Program-made: the position numbers and the translations under genes | Part shown: positions 17,105 through 23,579 of the stretch, piece by piece | Numbering within the stretch: the first letter of the stretch is position 1 | Layout of the letters: the number at the start of each line of letters is the position of its first letter | Notes under the pieces: model-generated | The model's database searches: none | Seen by the model: the letters and a program-made list of their open reading frames with translations, nothing else | Told to the model about the DNA's origin: nothing | Assembly (NCBI GenBank): GCA_024330965.1 | Contig: JANDJL010000011.1 | Span: forward strand, 1 to 64,000 | Direction of reading: 5' to 3' | Length of the DNA: 64,000 bases | Source: Nitrospira sp. | Lineage (GTDB): Bacteria > Nitrospirota > Nitrospiria > Nitrospirales > Nitrospiraceae

Positions 17105-17575
17105 TTACGCCAGCTTCTTCACCACCAGCAACTCATGGCCGCGGTCGTCGATCACTTTCACAGCGATCTGTTTGTGCTCGCCCGCCTTAAATGGCGCACT
17201 GATGGTGCCGGACAAGTGATCCCACACAGATTCTTCGTACTCGCCCTTGAGCGCCTTCTTCAGAAGATTATCCCGCAGTTGCCGGTTGTCGGTTCCCGGT
17301 TTCACGTCGGCAAGATTGGAGAGTTTCTCTCTGATTTCTGACAACTGAGGACTGAGAACTGACAACTGTTCCTCACCTTTTCCCCGGGCCAGATTCCACC
17401 CGTCCCAATCCAAGGCAGGCGAGAGCGATGAATCGTAGCGGTAGGTCTTGGGCGGTTTCTTTTTCTTGAACTGCGCCTGCGTGCCGACTTCAGGCCGCAG
17501 GAGGCTCTTTGCCTCGGGACGCTGGTAGGGGATGGTTTGAGCATTCTTCGTGGCGGGCTTTGCTTGCTTGGCCAT
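17105..17575 (-). pseudogene. Remnant of a DNA methyltransferase of a restriction system, internally deleted
   Basis: 156 residues. The start MAKQAKPATKN (ATG 17575, ribosome site GGAGGGGGGT) runs through QAQFKKKKPPKTYRYDSSLS and PALDWDGWNLARGKGEEQ, and the end is SAPFKAGEHKQIAVKVIDDR followed by GHELLVVKKLA. These look like the two ends of a long adenine-specific DNA methyltransferase used with type III-like restriction helicases, with the catalytic middle (including the DPPY-type motif) missing. In the middle, QLSVLSPQLS is encoded by short repeats of CAGTTCTCAGTCCTCAGTTG type, which may mark the deletion joint. Because the frame is open it could still be expressed, but no catalytic motif is left. 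Family assignment is from memory of such sequences, moderate certainty. Confidence 0.6.
17339..17370. repeat. Short CTGAGAACTGACAACTG-type repeat inside the methyltransferase remnant
   Basis: The plus strand reads TGACAACTGAGGACTGAGAA followed by CTGACAACTG, repeats of an 8- to 10-base unit. They are translated in frame as QLSVLSPQLS. Such stretches are common as intergenic simple repeats in bacteria and are odd inside a coding frame. Confidence 0.6.
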
Positions 17576-17624
17576 ACCCCCCTCCAGGATATGAGCCGAC
17601 TTGGGCCGCAGAATACCCTTTTGC

Positions 17625-17837
17625 TTAGAAGAAATCATCCACCGGCATGCCGGTAACAATGGCTTTCTTTTCAGGGTGGGCCTCGATCCAGAGGAGGATG
17701 GGATGCTGGCGGGATCCTGGGAAAAGCTTGAGGAAAACGCCGGCCGGCTCCGTCACGCTCTCCAGTCGGGCACGGCAGCGCCGCGCTCTACTCGCGTTAT
17801 ACTTGGGCGCGATTTCATGGACCGGCGTCGCGCTCAC
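17625..17837 (-). CDS. Short hypothetical frame, possibly a remnant of the defence island
   Basis: 70 codons from a GTG at 17837, reading MSATPVHEIAPKYN and later VTEPAGVFLKLFPGSR, HPILLWIEAHPEKKAIVTGM and PVDDFF. It has a soluble, compact-looking composition and a well-behaved C-terminus, but I recognise no family. The frame stays open upstream of the GTG through NDHHLSAGEIRLEV, so it may be the 3' end of a longer gene that has been lost. It lies directly upstream of the methyltransferase remnant on the same strand. Confidence 0.35.
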   Translation of the reverse strand: MSATPVHEIAPKYNASRARRCRARLESVTEPAGVFLKLFPGSRQHPILLWIEAHPEKKAIVTGMPVDDFF

Positions 17838-18101
17838 CTCCAGTCGGATCTCGCCTGCTGAGAGATGGTGATCGTTAGCGTCTCCGGCCCCACGCCGGCA
17901 TGGCCTTGGGCCATGGCCATGCCGACACCACCAGTCTTCACAAGATCCTCGTCATCGAAATTCCCTCCTCTCGTTGACACCGGACACCCACTTAGTCTAT
18001 CTCCTCGAAAACGGGGGGCGAAATGGGAGAACGGCTTCCCCTCTTGACGAAACTAGAGAACTGAGGCATTGTCCGGCACGCCGATTTCAAGGAGCAGACC
18101 C

Positions 18102-18659
18102 ATGGCCATGACGTCCATTGTACTTCCGCTGGGGACACCGGCTCCGCCGTTTGAGCTGCGCGACGTGGTGAGTGGCAAGATCTATACGCTCGACTCGTTC
18201 TCCGACAAAGCCGCCCTGCTCGTCATGTTCATCTGTCGCCACTGTCCTTACGTCGTCCACGTGCGACAGGAACTGGCCCGGCTGGGCTCGGATTATCGGG
18301 AAACCGCCCTTGGCATCGTTGCTATCAGCAGCAATGACCCCGTGACCTACCCAGACGATGCGCCGCCCAAGTTGAAAGAAATGGCCGAGCAGCTCGGATT
18401 TTCCTTTCCCCTTTGCTTCGACGAAACCCAGGAGGTCGCCAAGGCTTACCACGCCGTCTGCACACCAGAATTTTTCCTTTTCGATCGAAATCGGCTGCTC
18501 GTGTATCACGGGCAGTTGGACGACAGTCGTCCCGGCAACACCAAGCCGGTCACCGGCCGCGATTTGCGGGCCGCCATCGATGCGGTCTTAGCCGGAAGGC
18601 CGGTCAATCAGGTCCAACACCCCAGTATGGGCTGCAGCATCAAGTGGAAGCGAGGATGA
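18102..18659 (+). CDS. Thioredoxin-fold protein (AhpC/TSA-type peroxiredoxin-like)
   Basis: 185 residues with a complete thioredoxin-like fold: PAPPFELRDVVSGKIYTLD, then LLVMFICRHCPYVVHVRQEL, where CRHC is the active-site CXXC, and AVCTPEFFLFDRN with the cis-Pro loop. AAGGAG 8 bases before the ATG at 18102 gives the start. There is no signal peptide, so it works in the cytoplasm. Such proteins are annotated as thioredoxin family or alkyl hydroperoxide reductase-like; the CXXC suggests a thiol-disulfide or peroxide-reducing role. It lies at the edge of the decayed island, transcribed away from it. The C-terminus ends with MGCSIKWKRG, a motif common in this subfamily. Confidence 0.85.
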   Translation: MAMTSIVLPLGTPAPPFELRDVVSGKIYTLDSFSDKAALLVMFICRHCPYVVHVRQELARLGSDYRETALGIVAISSNDPVTYPDDAPPKLKEMAEQLGFSFPLCFDETQEVAKAYHAVCTPEFFLFDRNRLLVYHGQLDDSRPGNTKPVTGRDLRAAIDAVLAGRPVNQVQHPSMGCSIKWKRG

Positions 18660-18776
18660 CCTCTCTTTCCCGAGAGGGTCTGCTCCCTCCCTGTCATGTC
18701 TGAAAATCGACGGCGATCATTGAAATTTCATCGAGATTTCAGAGACAGGCCGGCTCGATCTTCTCATCCCCATTTC

Positions 18777-18785
18777 TGTGGATAA
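18777..18785 (-). promoter_or_regulatory. Perfect DnaA box
   Basis: TGTGGATAA on the plus strand is TTATCCACA on the minus strand, the DnaA consensus. A near-match (TGTGGGTAA) follows 12 bases later. No dnaA, dnaN or gyrB is in the window, so this is not shown to be the chromosome origin. Confidence 0.45.
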
Positions 18786-18845
18786 CCTTGTGGGTAAACG
18801 ACGGATCTTGCTCAGAATCGCGTGAATTCTGCTGTCATCCCTGCA

Positions 18846-18868
18846 AGATGCCCATTTTTTAGGCATCT
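18846..18868. other. Inverted repeat (hairpin) AGATGCC / GGCATCT
   Basis: AGATGCC at 18846-18852 pairs with GGCATCT at 18862-18868 across a T-rich loop of nine bases. It could end transcripts from the thioredoxin-fold gene, but it is about 190 bases downstream and has no T run after the second arm on the plus strand. Confidence 0.35.
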
Positions 18869-18885
18869 GCTTCCTAAGCCGGAAA

Positions 18886-18901
18886 CCACTATATCTTGTG
18901 G
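18886..18901. promoter_or_regulatory. NrdR-box-like 16-base palindrome
   Basis: CCACTATATCTTGTGG resembles the NrdR consensus ACACTATATATTGTGT: 13 of 16 positions match as I align them, with dyad ends. NrdR represses ribonucleotide reductase genes, normally through two boxes about 31 bases apart; I see only one, and no nrd gene nearby. It could be the leftover promoter of a rearranged nrd gene. Confidence 0.3.
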
Positions 18902-19004
18902 TTCTAACGAGAATCGTAAAATTTTTTGTACATTCCTAGAAAAATAGGCTTGACATTATTCTGCCTTGGATTGAAGAAAGCCGCCGTTGTGATTCAGACG
19001 GATT

Positions 19005-19013
19005 TTATCCACA
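19005..19013 (+). promoter_or_regulatory. Perfect DnaA box
   Basis: TTATCCACA on the plus strand, 228 bases from the minus-strand box at 18777. Confidence 0.45.
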
Positions 19014-19161
19014 GGGTGGACATTTTCGTCCCTGTCTTTCTGGCTCTAGCCGGATGTCTCTCATTGCCACTTGGAGGAGAGCGACTGGGGTTGACCGGGG
19101 TCGGCAGGACCATTTCCGGAAGCTCTATTCGTTGCTGAGCACCCCTCTGGCCCCGGGGAGG

Positions 19162-19338
19162 TTATTTTTTCCGGTACACGTTCAGCCCGACCTTTTCTGG
19201 GCGATTTGGAATAGCCACATTGCCTTCCGTCGAGGCAATGATGATCGTTTTGCCGGAAGCCGACGGACCAAACTCTTTCGCGAGATCGACCTTGATCGTC
19301 AGGATGGTTCCTTCGACTGTCATTTCAACGTTCTTCAT
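19162..19338 (-). CDS. Small conserved protein, 58 aa
   Basis: The frame reads MKNVEMTVEGTILTIKVDLA, then KEFGPSASGKTIIIASTEGN and VAIPNRPEKVGLNVYRKK. The ATG at 19338 follows GAAAGGAATCGCCC, a plausible ribosome site. It has a soluble, beta-rich look, with a GKTIIIASTEGN stretch and GLNVY near the end that I recall from a widespread small protein family of unknown function. There is no signal peptide or membrane span. It lies about 70 bases downstream of the small secreted protein at 19408-19815, on the same strand. It is easily missed by a length cut-off. Function unknown. Confidence 0.75.
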   Translation of the reverse strand: MKNVEMTVEGTILTIKVDLAKEFGPSASGKTIIIASTEGNVAIPNRPEKVGLNVYRKK

Positions 19339-19407
19339 GGGCGATTCCTTTCATCACCACACCGCATAACCACAACCTGAACTCTTCCCCCATCCCCCAT
19401 CAACACC

Positions 19408-19815
19408 TCAATAACCACGCCCCGTGCTGCCGCCGCGGCCCATTCGATCCAGCGGGAGCGCCTCGTATCGTTGTTTCAAGTCGGGATGCGCATCGAGAAA
19501 CTCCTTCACCGCCACCTCATCGGCAAAAACCTCCCTGCTGCGCTCTCGATACTCTTGAACAGTCATGCCGTACTTCGACAACAAGGTTCCCAGCTTGGCA
19601 CTGATGTCCTCGCCCATCGCCCTCATCTGCTCGGGCGATGGGCGCTGGCCCTCACCAAATCGTTCGCCCCCTTGAAAATAATTCATCATCATCTCGCCGA
19701 TTTCGATTCGCGCCTTGACGAATTTTTCCACTTCCGCCGGATCCGCCGCGATACAGAACGACGCCACCAAGACCAGGCTCAGCGACATCCCGATCATCCA
19801 ACGTGCTTTCTTCAT
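19408..19815 (-). CDS. Small secreted hypothetical protein
   Basis: 135 residues from the ATG at 19815. A signal peptide (MIGMSLSLVLVASFCIAADP) is followed by a helical, Met- and Glu-rich region (EKFVKARIEIGEMMMNYFQG), then EVAVKEFLDAHPDLKQRYEA and a Gly-rich tail. The Met cluster and its periplasmic fate may hint at metal binding, but I recognise no domain. It is about 90 bases downstream of the last of three lipoprotein genes, so it may be the end of that operon or separately transcribed. Confidence 0.65.
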   Translation of the reverse strand: MKKARWMIGMSLSLVLVASFCIAADPAEVEKFVKARIEIGEMMMNYFQGGERFGEGQRPSPEQMRAMGEDISAKLGTLLSKYGMTVQEYRERSREVFADEVAVKEFLDAHPDLKQRYEALPLDRMGRGGSTGRGY

Positions 19816-19907
19816 GGCTCTCATCCTTTCATCAGTGCCGGTCCATCGTCCCCTGACTTTCGATAAATCGACCCCTTCGATTCATCATTTCCCATCGCAA
19901 GCTCGGT

Positions 19908-20519
19908 CTACTCCGTCACCCGCCCTTCCAAGAACACAGCCTGCTCCAACAGGCGGAAAAATTGCTGATAGGGCGCGGGGTCCTCGACGGCCCGCAGATA
20001 AAACTGCAAACTGGCACGGACGACCGATTGCGATTCATTGCGCTGACGGACAGTCACAGTAAACCGCACCAAATTATTACGATGGTAGAACGGCCCCCAG
20101 GTCCTGGCGTTGCGCTGGAGCACAAGCAACGTATCGGGGCGATAGAGCAAGTAGCCAAGATCGACGCCGTCGATCTGCTCGTTCTCGACGTATTTCTTCC
20201 CTGACACGATACCCAGCTCTTCGTCAAGCACCTCCACCATGAAGTCCAAGTCCTGCATGGTCGCGATGACCGCAGCCAGCATTCGTCGCCGGTCCGTGGT
20301 ATCAAAGACCCGCGATTGCGCGGCCCTGATCTTGACCTGGCTCTCTTCCGAAAGCGTGATTTGCGTGCGAGCATCCCACTGGCTGTCGTGCCGCAGTTCG
20401 TACGGGGTGGGGCACCCCTGCAACAGCAGGCATAACATGACACCAGAGGCCGTGCCGATCCATCCGAACATCCCCCTTCCGGCGAACGGCAAATCGGTGT
20501 GCCAGTGACCCATCGTCAT
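19908..20519 (-). CDS. Predicted lipoprotein, paralogue 1 of a tandem triplet
   Basis: 203 residues. A lipobox (LLLQGC) follows the hydrophobic stretch TASGVMLCLL. If the start is the Met at 20471 rather than 20519, the signal peptide is of normal length; both are possible. The mature part shares RVFDTTDRRRMLAAVIATMQ and DLDFMVEVLDEELGIVSGKK with the next two genes, where the same positions read RSFDLADRQ... and RFFETKDEA.... The core thus forms a family with a repeated helix then 'QDLGF..E...LG' strand. The protein ends with a helix and QAVFLEGRVTE. Outer-membrane attachment is inferred; function unknown. Confidence 0.7.
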   Translation of the reverse strand: MTMGHWHTDLPFAGRGMFGWIGTASGVMLCLLLQGCPTPYELRHDSQWDARTQITLSEESQVKIRAAQSRVFDTTDRRRMLAAVIATMQDLDFMVEVLDEELGIVSGKKYVENEQIDGVDLGYLLYRPDTLLVLQRNARTWGPFYHRNNLVRFTVTVRQRNESQSVVRASLQFYLRAVEDPAPYQQFFRLLEQAVFLEGRVTE

Positions 20520-20531
20520 TGCCTGGTCAGA

Positions 20532-20981
20532 TCATTCCTTCACGAGAAACAGCGATCGCTCCAACGTCGCGAAGAAATTCTGATAGACCTTGGGATCTTC
20601 GATCGGCTTATTATTGTAGATGGCATTGGCGCGGATCGTCATCCGCCCCTCAGCCTCCGGTCGGACAGTCACCGTGATACCCACGACATCGTAGAACCTC
20701 GGCTCGGCAAAACGAGCGGCGGTGACCAGCCCCAACGACTCGTTGGCCCGCTCGATGATGAACCCCAAGTCTTGCAAAGCCGCGATCACACCTCGCATGG
20801 CGACCTGCCGATCCGCCAAATCGAAGGATCGGGATTGCACGCTCCGGATCTTCATCTGCGCTTCAGTCGGCGCAAGCAAATCCTGACTGGGTTGCGGCGC
20901 GGCGCAACCCTGGACCATGACAAGCATAGCGGCAAGCAGGCATCCCGCGATCTCGCCCCAGGCAACCGACGGCTTCATCAT
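20532..20981 (-). CDS. Predicted lipoprotein, paralogue 2 of a tandem triplet
   Basis: 149 residues from ATG 20981, behind GAGGTG. Signal peptide and lipobox: GCLLAAMLVMVQGCAAP. The mature part has SVQSRSFDLADRQVAMRGVI and AALQDLGFIIERANESLGLV, homologous to both neighbours, followed by TVTVRPEAEGRMTIRANAIY and the end FFATLERSLFLVKE. It is the shortest of the three. The gap to the gene above is 10 bases and to the one below 12, so they form one operon. The shared ending '(L)E(R/Q)...(L/V)FL' suggests a common C-terminal helix. Confidence 0.75.
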   Translation of the reverse strand: MMKPSVAWGEIAGCLLAAMLVMVQGCAAPQPSQDLLAPTEAQMKIRSVQSRSFDLADRQVAMRGVIAALQDLGFIIERANESLGLVTAARFAEPRFYDVVGITVTVRPEAEGRMTIRANAIYNNKPIEDPKVYQNFFATLERSLFLVKE

Positions 20982-20991
20982 CACCTCACGA

Positions 20992-21591
20992 TTAGAGAGC
21001 AAAGGCTTCAAGAAAGACGGCCTTCGACAGTTTGGCAAAGAAAGTCTGGTAGAGAACAGGATCTCGCACCATTTCCATCCGCTGCTCTCCCGGCAAAATC
21101 GGCTGATTGCCGACCGATCCGTTTCCTTTCCAGATGACCCGGTAAAACATGACTCTCACTTCATGGCGCGTCTTCTCCTGATTCAGAGGCCTGGTGATCA
21201 ACGTCGCGGCGATTTTCTGATGGAGATCAACCGGGATCACGATTGGGGGCTGCTGCACTAACACCAGCGCAGAGCTAAACAGAAAAATAAAAAACCGGCT
21301 GATGTCTTGGCCGTGTTCCCGTGCGCTCCGCTCCTTCGTCGCTCGCAGAAAGCCCATGTCCCGTACACTTTCCTCGACTTGAAATCCCAGGTCCTGTAGC
21401 ACAGCCGCCGAGGCCGAGAGCAGTTCCGCCTCGTCCTTGGTTTCGAAGAAACGGGTCTGCATGGCCCTGTGGCTTGGACTTTCGGCGGTCAATTGAAAGA
21501 ACTCAGCCGGCTGCGTCTGCGCGACACAACCCATCAGGTGGCCGGCCAGGATCACCCCGCCAACCATCGTTTCCCATCGACCCTTCGTCAT
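20992..21591 (-). CDS. Predicted lipoprotein, paralogue 3 of a tandem triplet
   Basis: 199 residues with a signal peptide and lipobox (VILAGHLMGCVAQTQ). The family core is MQTRFFETKDEAELLSASAA and VLQDLGFQVEESVRDMGFL. Unlike the other two it carries a second hydrophobic stretch (FFIFLFSSALVLVQQPPIVI), which could be a membrane-embedded segment or a buried strand. The end matches the triplet (FFAKLSKAVFLEAFAL). It starts 12 bases downstream of the BamE-like lipoprotein gene, which makes a four-gene lipoprotein operon. Function unknown. Confidence 0.72.
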   Translation of the reverse strand: MTKGRWETMVGGVILAGHLMGCVAQTQPAEFFQLTAESPSHRAMQTRFFETKDEAELLSASAAVLQDLGFQVEESVRDMGFLRATKERSAREHGQDISRFFIFLFSSALVLVQQPPIVIPVDLHQKIAATLITRPLNQEKTRHEVRVMFYRVIWKGNGSVGNQPILPGEQRMEMVRDPVLYQTFFAKLSKAVFLEAFAL

Positions 21592-21603
21592 GAATCGGTC
21601 TAC

Positions 21604-21993
21604 CTAGAACTGCGTATAGTTATAGGCGAAGTCGCGCACCTTCTTCTCTTCGTCGTATTTGATGATGATGGTCAGCGTTCGCTGCCGCTGGGAGCTTGAG
21701 CTGTCGCGCGCGGCGGCCCCCAGAATGATGAGACTGGCAAAAGACGACCGCGCCGTGTCCACCCGGTCAGTGGAGACCTTGTCGTAGATCCACACCTCCC
21801 GACGTTTCTCGTCGGTCGTCACGATGTTTGGACTTCCCAGCAATTCCGCGACTTGCGATGCGGGCATGCCGACCTTGATTTCTCCCTGCACCTTTCCGAC
21901 CGTCAACCGGTCTTCTTTGATCTCCGCCGGCCCGCTTGCACAACCGACCGCCATCGCCAAACACACGCTCAGCACCACCCCTCGTCTTTTCAT
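21604..21993 (-). CDS. BamE/SmpA-like lipoprotein
   Basis: 129 residues from the ATG at 21993 (GGAGGAACGTTCG upstream). A signal peptide with lipobox AMAVGCASG is followed by a small BamE-type domain: GEIKVGMPASQVAELLGSPN, then EVWIYDKVS, and a beta ending TLTIIIKYDEEKKVRDFAYN. The 'G-x-V-x-x-x-LG-x-P' turn is typical of SmpA/OmlA-type proteins, which bind outer-membrane assembly factors. It leads the operon with three paralogous lipoproteins and follows the two-component pair after a 134-base gap. Exact role not shown; it may be an assembly factor for the three lipoproteins. Confidence 0.75.
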   Translation of the reverse strand: MKRRGVVLSVCLAMAVGCASGPAEIKEDRLTVGKVQGEIKVGMPASQVAELLGSPNIVTTDEKRREVWIYDKVSTDRVDTARSSFASLIILGAAARDSSSSQRQRTLTIIIKYDEEKKVRDFAYNYTQF

Positions 21994-22127
21994 CGAACGT
22001 TCCTCCTCATGTTGTGCATCACGATCTTCGCGAATGACCGATCTCGCCCTTTGCAACGGCCACGTTCTTGGAATCGGCAGCTTCCACGCTCCAGGCGGAG
22101 AAATTGCTCGATCGGTTAAATATTTCT

Positions 22128-23579
22128 TCACGCCGGCTCTTCGTCCTCGTGTTGGTCGCCATACGGGGAAGGGATGCCGTAGCGTTTGCACTTCTCCCAG
22201 AGTGCTTTGCGTGAGAGGCCCAACACCTTGGACGCCGTCGTCCGGCTTCCTTCGACCCGTTCCAAAACGGAGACGATATATTCCTTTTCAAACTGCTCGC
22301 GCGCAGCCGCGAGCGGCATCAACGGTCTGTGGGCCGGCTTTCCGCCGGTCAACCCCTCGTTACAAAAGCCGCACGACTCTTGCGGAGGGCCGCCGAGATA
22401 GGGACAGGTTTGAAATCCGCAGAGATCGGTCGGTTCGATCACTTGGCGCTCATGGCCCAGCGCTACCGCTCGTTCCACGATATTTTCAAGTTCACGCACA
22501 TTCCCCGGATAAGAATATCGCAGCAACAGCTCGCGGGCGGCCGGCGAGAATCCTTTGAGCTTTTTGTTCAGCTTGGCGGCGCAGGTTTCGATGACATGCT
22601 CTGCAATGAGCATGATGTCTTCCCGCCGTTCCCGGAGCGGCGGAATCACGACTTGCACCACGTTCAACCGATAAAACAAATCGTCACGAAACCGACCCTG
22701 GGCGACCTCCTTGCGAAGATCCTTCTGGGTGGCGCACACCAACCGGACGTCCGCGTCGATGGTGTCGTTGCCCCCGACCCGCTCGAACTTCCGTTCTTGG
22801 AGCACTCGCAGCAACTTCACCTGGACCACCGGCGACAGCTCGCCGATTTCATCAAGGAACAGTGTGCCGCGGTGGGCCAACTCAAACCGTCCTCGGCGCT
22901 GGCGGAGGGCGCCGGTGAACGCCCCTTTCTCGTGGCCGAACAGCTCGGCCTCCAGCAACGTTTCCGGCAGAGCAGCGCAACTCACCTTGATCAACGGGCC
23001 GTCCCGCCGCGGACTGTTTTGATGCACCGCGTTGGCGACCAGTTCCTTGCCTGTTCCGCTCTCCCCCAGAATCAACACCGTGGAATCGGTCGCCGCAACC
23101 AGCTTGATCTTTTCCAACACCGCCCGCATCCGGCTGTTCGCGCCTAGAATGCCGCCGAAGCAAAACTTGTCCTCCAGCGCCGTCTTGAGGTCTTGGTTTT
23201 CGCGCCGCAACATCACAATGCGCGCGATCCGCTCGACGATCAGCAGCAGTTCGTCCATCTGAAACGGTTTGGTGATGTAGTCCATCGCCCCCAGTTTCAT
23301 CGCACCCACCGCCGTTTCCACAGAGCCGTGAGCTGTGATGACCAGCACTTCCGTTTCGGCATCGCGGTCCTTGGCCGCCTTCAGCACGGTCAAGCCGTCG
23401 CAGCCCGGCAATCTCAGATCGGTAATCACTACGTCGAACCGCCTCTGTCCGATAGCCTCGACGCCCTCCGTCCCGGACGAGGCCGTCTGCACCTCGTAGC
23501 CGACGGCTTCCAGTGCGTCCACCATCGAGAGCCGAATCAACGGCTCGTCGTCCACCAACAGGATCGAGAGTCCTTTCAC
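22128..23579 (-). CDS. Sigma-54-dependent response regulator (NtrC family) with a four-cysteine linker
   Basis: 483 residues from a GTG at 23579 that overlaps the kinase stop (GTGA), so translation is coupled. Domains: receiver (DDE at 10-12, phospho-Asp 54 in VVITDLRLPG), AAA+ sigma-54 activator (Walker A GESGTGKE 172-179, GAFTGA 219-224, LFLDEIGEL), and a Fis-type helix-turn-helix at the end (TTASKVLGLSRKALWEKCKR). Between the AAA+ and HTH domains lies an unusual segment DLCGFQTCPYLGGPPQESCG with FC following: Cys 387, 392, 403 and 406, which could hold zinc or an iron-sulfur cluster. It would activate sigma-54 promoters in answer to the adjacent kinase. The target genes are unknown; the lipoprotein operon downstream is a candidate. 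Confidence 0.9.
   Translation of the reverse strand: MKGLSILLVDDEPLIRLSMVDALEAVGYEVQTASSGTEGVEAIGQRRFDVVITDLRLPGCDGLTVLKAAKDRDAETEVLVITAHGSVETAVGAMKLGAMDYITKPFQMDELLLIVERIARIVMLRRENQDLKTALEDKFCFGGILGANSRMRAVLEKIKLVAATDSTVLILGESGTGKELVANAVHQNSPRRDGPLIKVSCAALPETLLEAELFGHEKGAFTGALRQRRGRFELAHRGTLFLDEIGELSPVVQVKLLRVLQERKFERVGGNDTIDADVRLVCATQKDLRKEVAQGRFRDDLFYRLNVVQVVIPPLRERREDIMLIAEHVIETCAAKLNKKLKGFSPAARELLLRYSYPGNVRELENIVERAVALGHERQVIEPTDLCGFQTCPYLGGPPQESCGFCNEGLTGGKPAHRPLMPLAAAREQFEKEYIVSVLERVEGSRTTASKVLGLSRKALWEKCKRYGIPSPYGDQHEDEEPA

Larger units (their letters stand above)
18660..19161. other. AT-rich intergenic region with DnaA boxes and an NrdR-like palindrome
   Basis: 500 bases without a supported gene. 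It contains two perfect DnaA nonamers, one near-match (TTACCCACA at 18789-18797), a hairpin and a 16-base NrdR-box-like palindrome, listed separately. An isolated TTGACA at 18950 has no good -10. A 70-codon frame from TTG at 18926 has no ribosome site and poor composition and is not called. Confidence 0.5.

Noticed and set aside
18777..19013. Chromosomal origin of replication
   Set aside because: No dnaA, dnaN or gyrase genes nearby and no cluster of more than a few boxes; called only as sites.
18926..19138. Plus-strand frame of 70 codons in the DnaA-box region
   Set aside because: It starts with TTG, lacks a ribosome site, and overlaps regulatory-looking sequence.
21994..22127. Sigma-54 promoter between the regulator and the lipoprotein operon
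   Set aside because: No GG-N10-GC element with a good consensus was found by eye in this gap.
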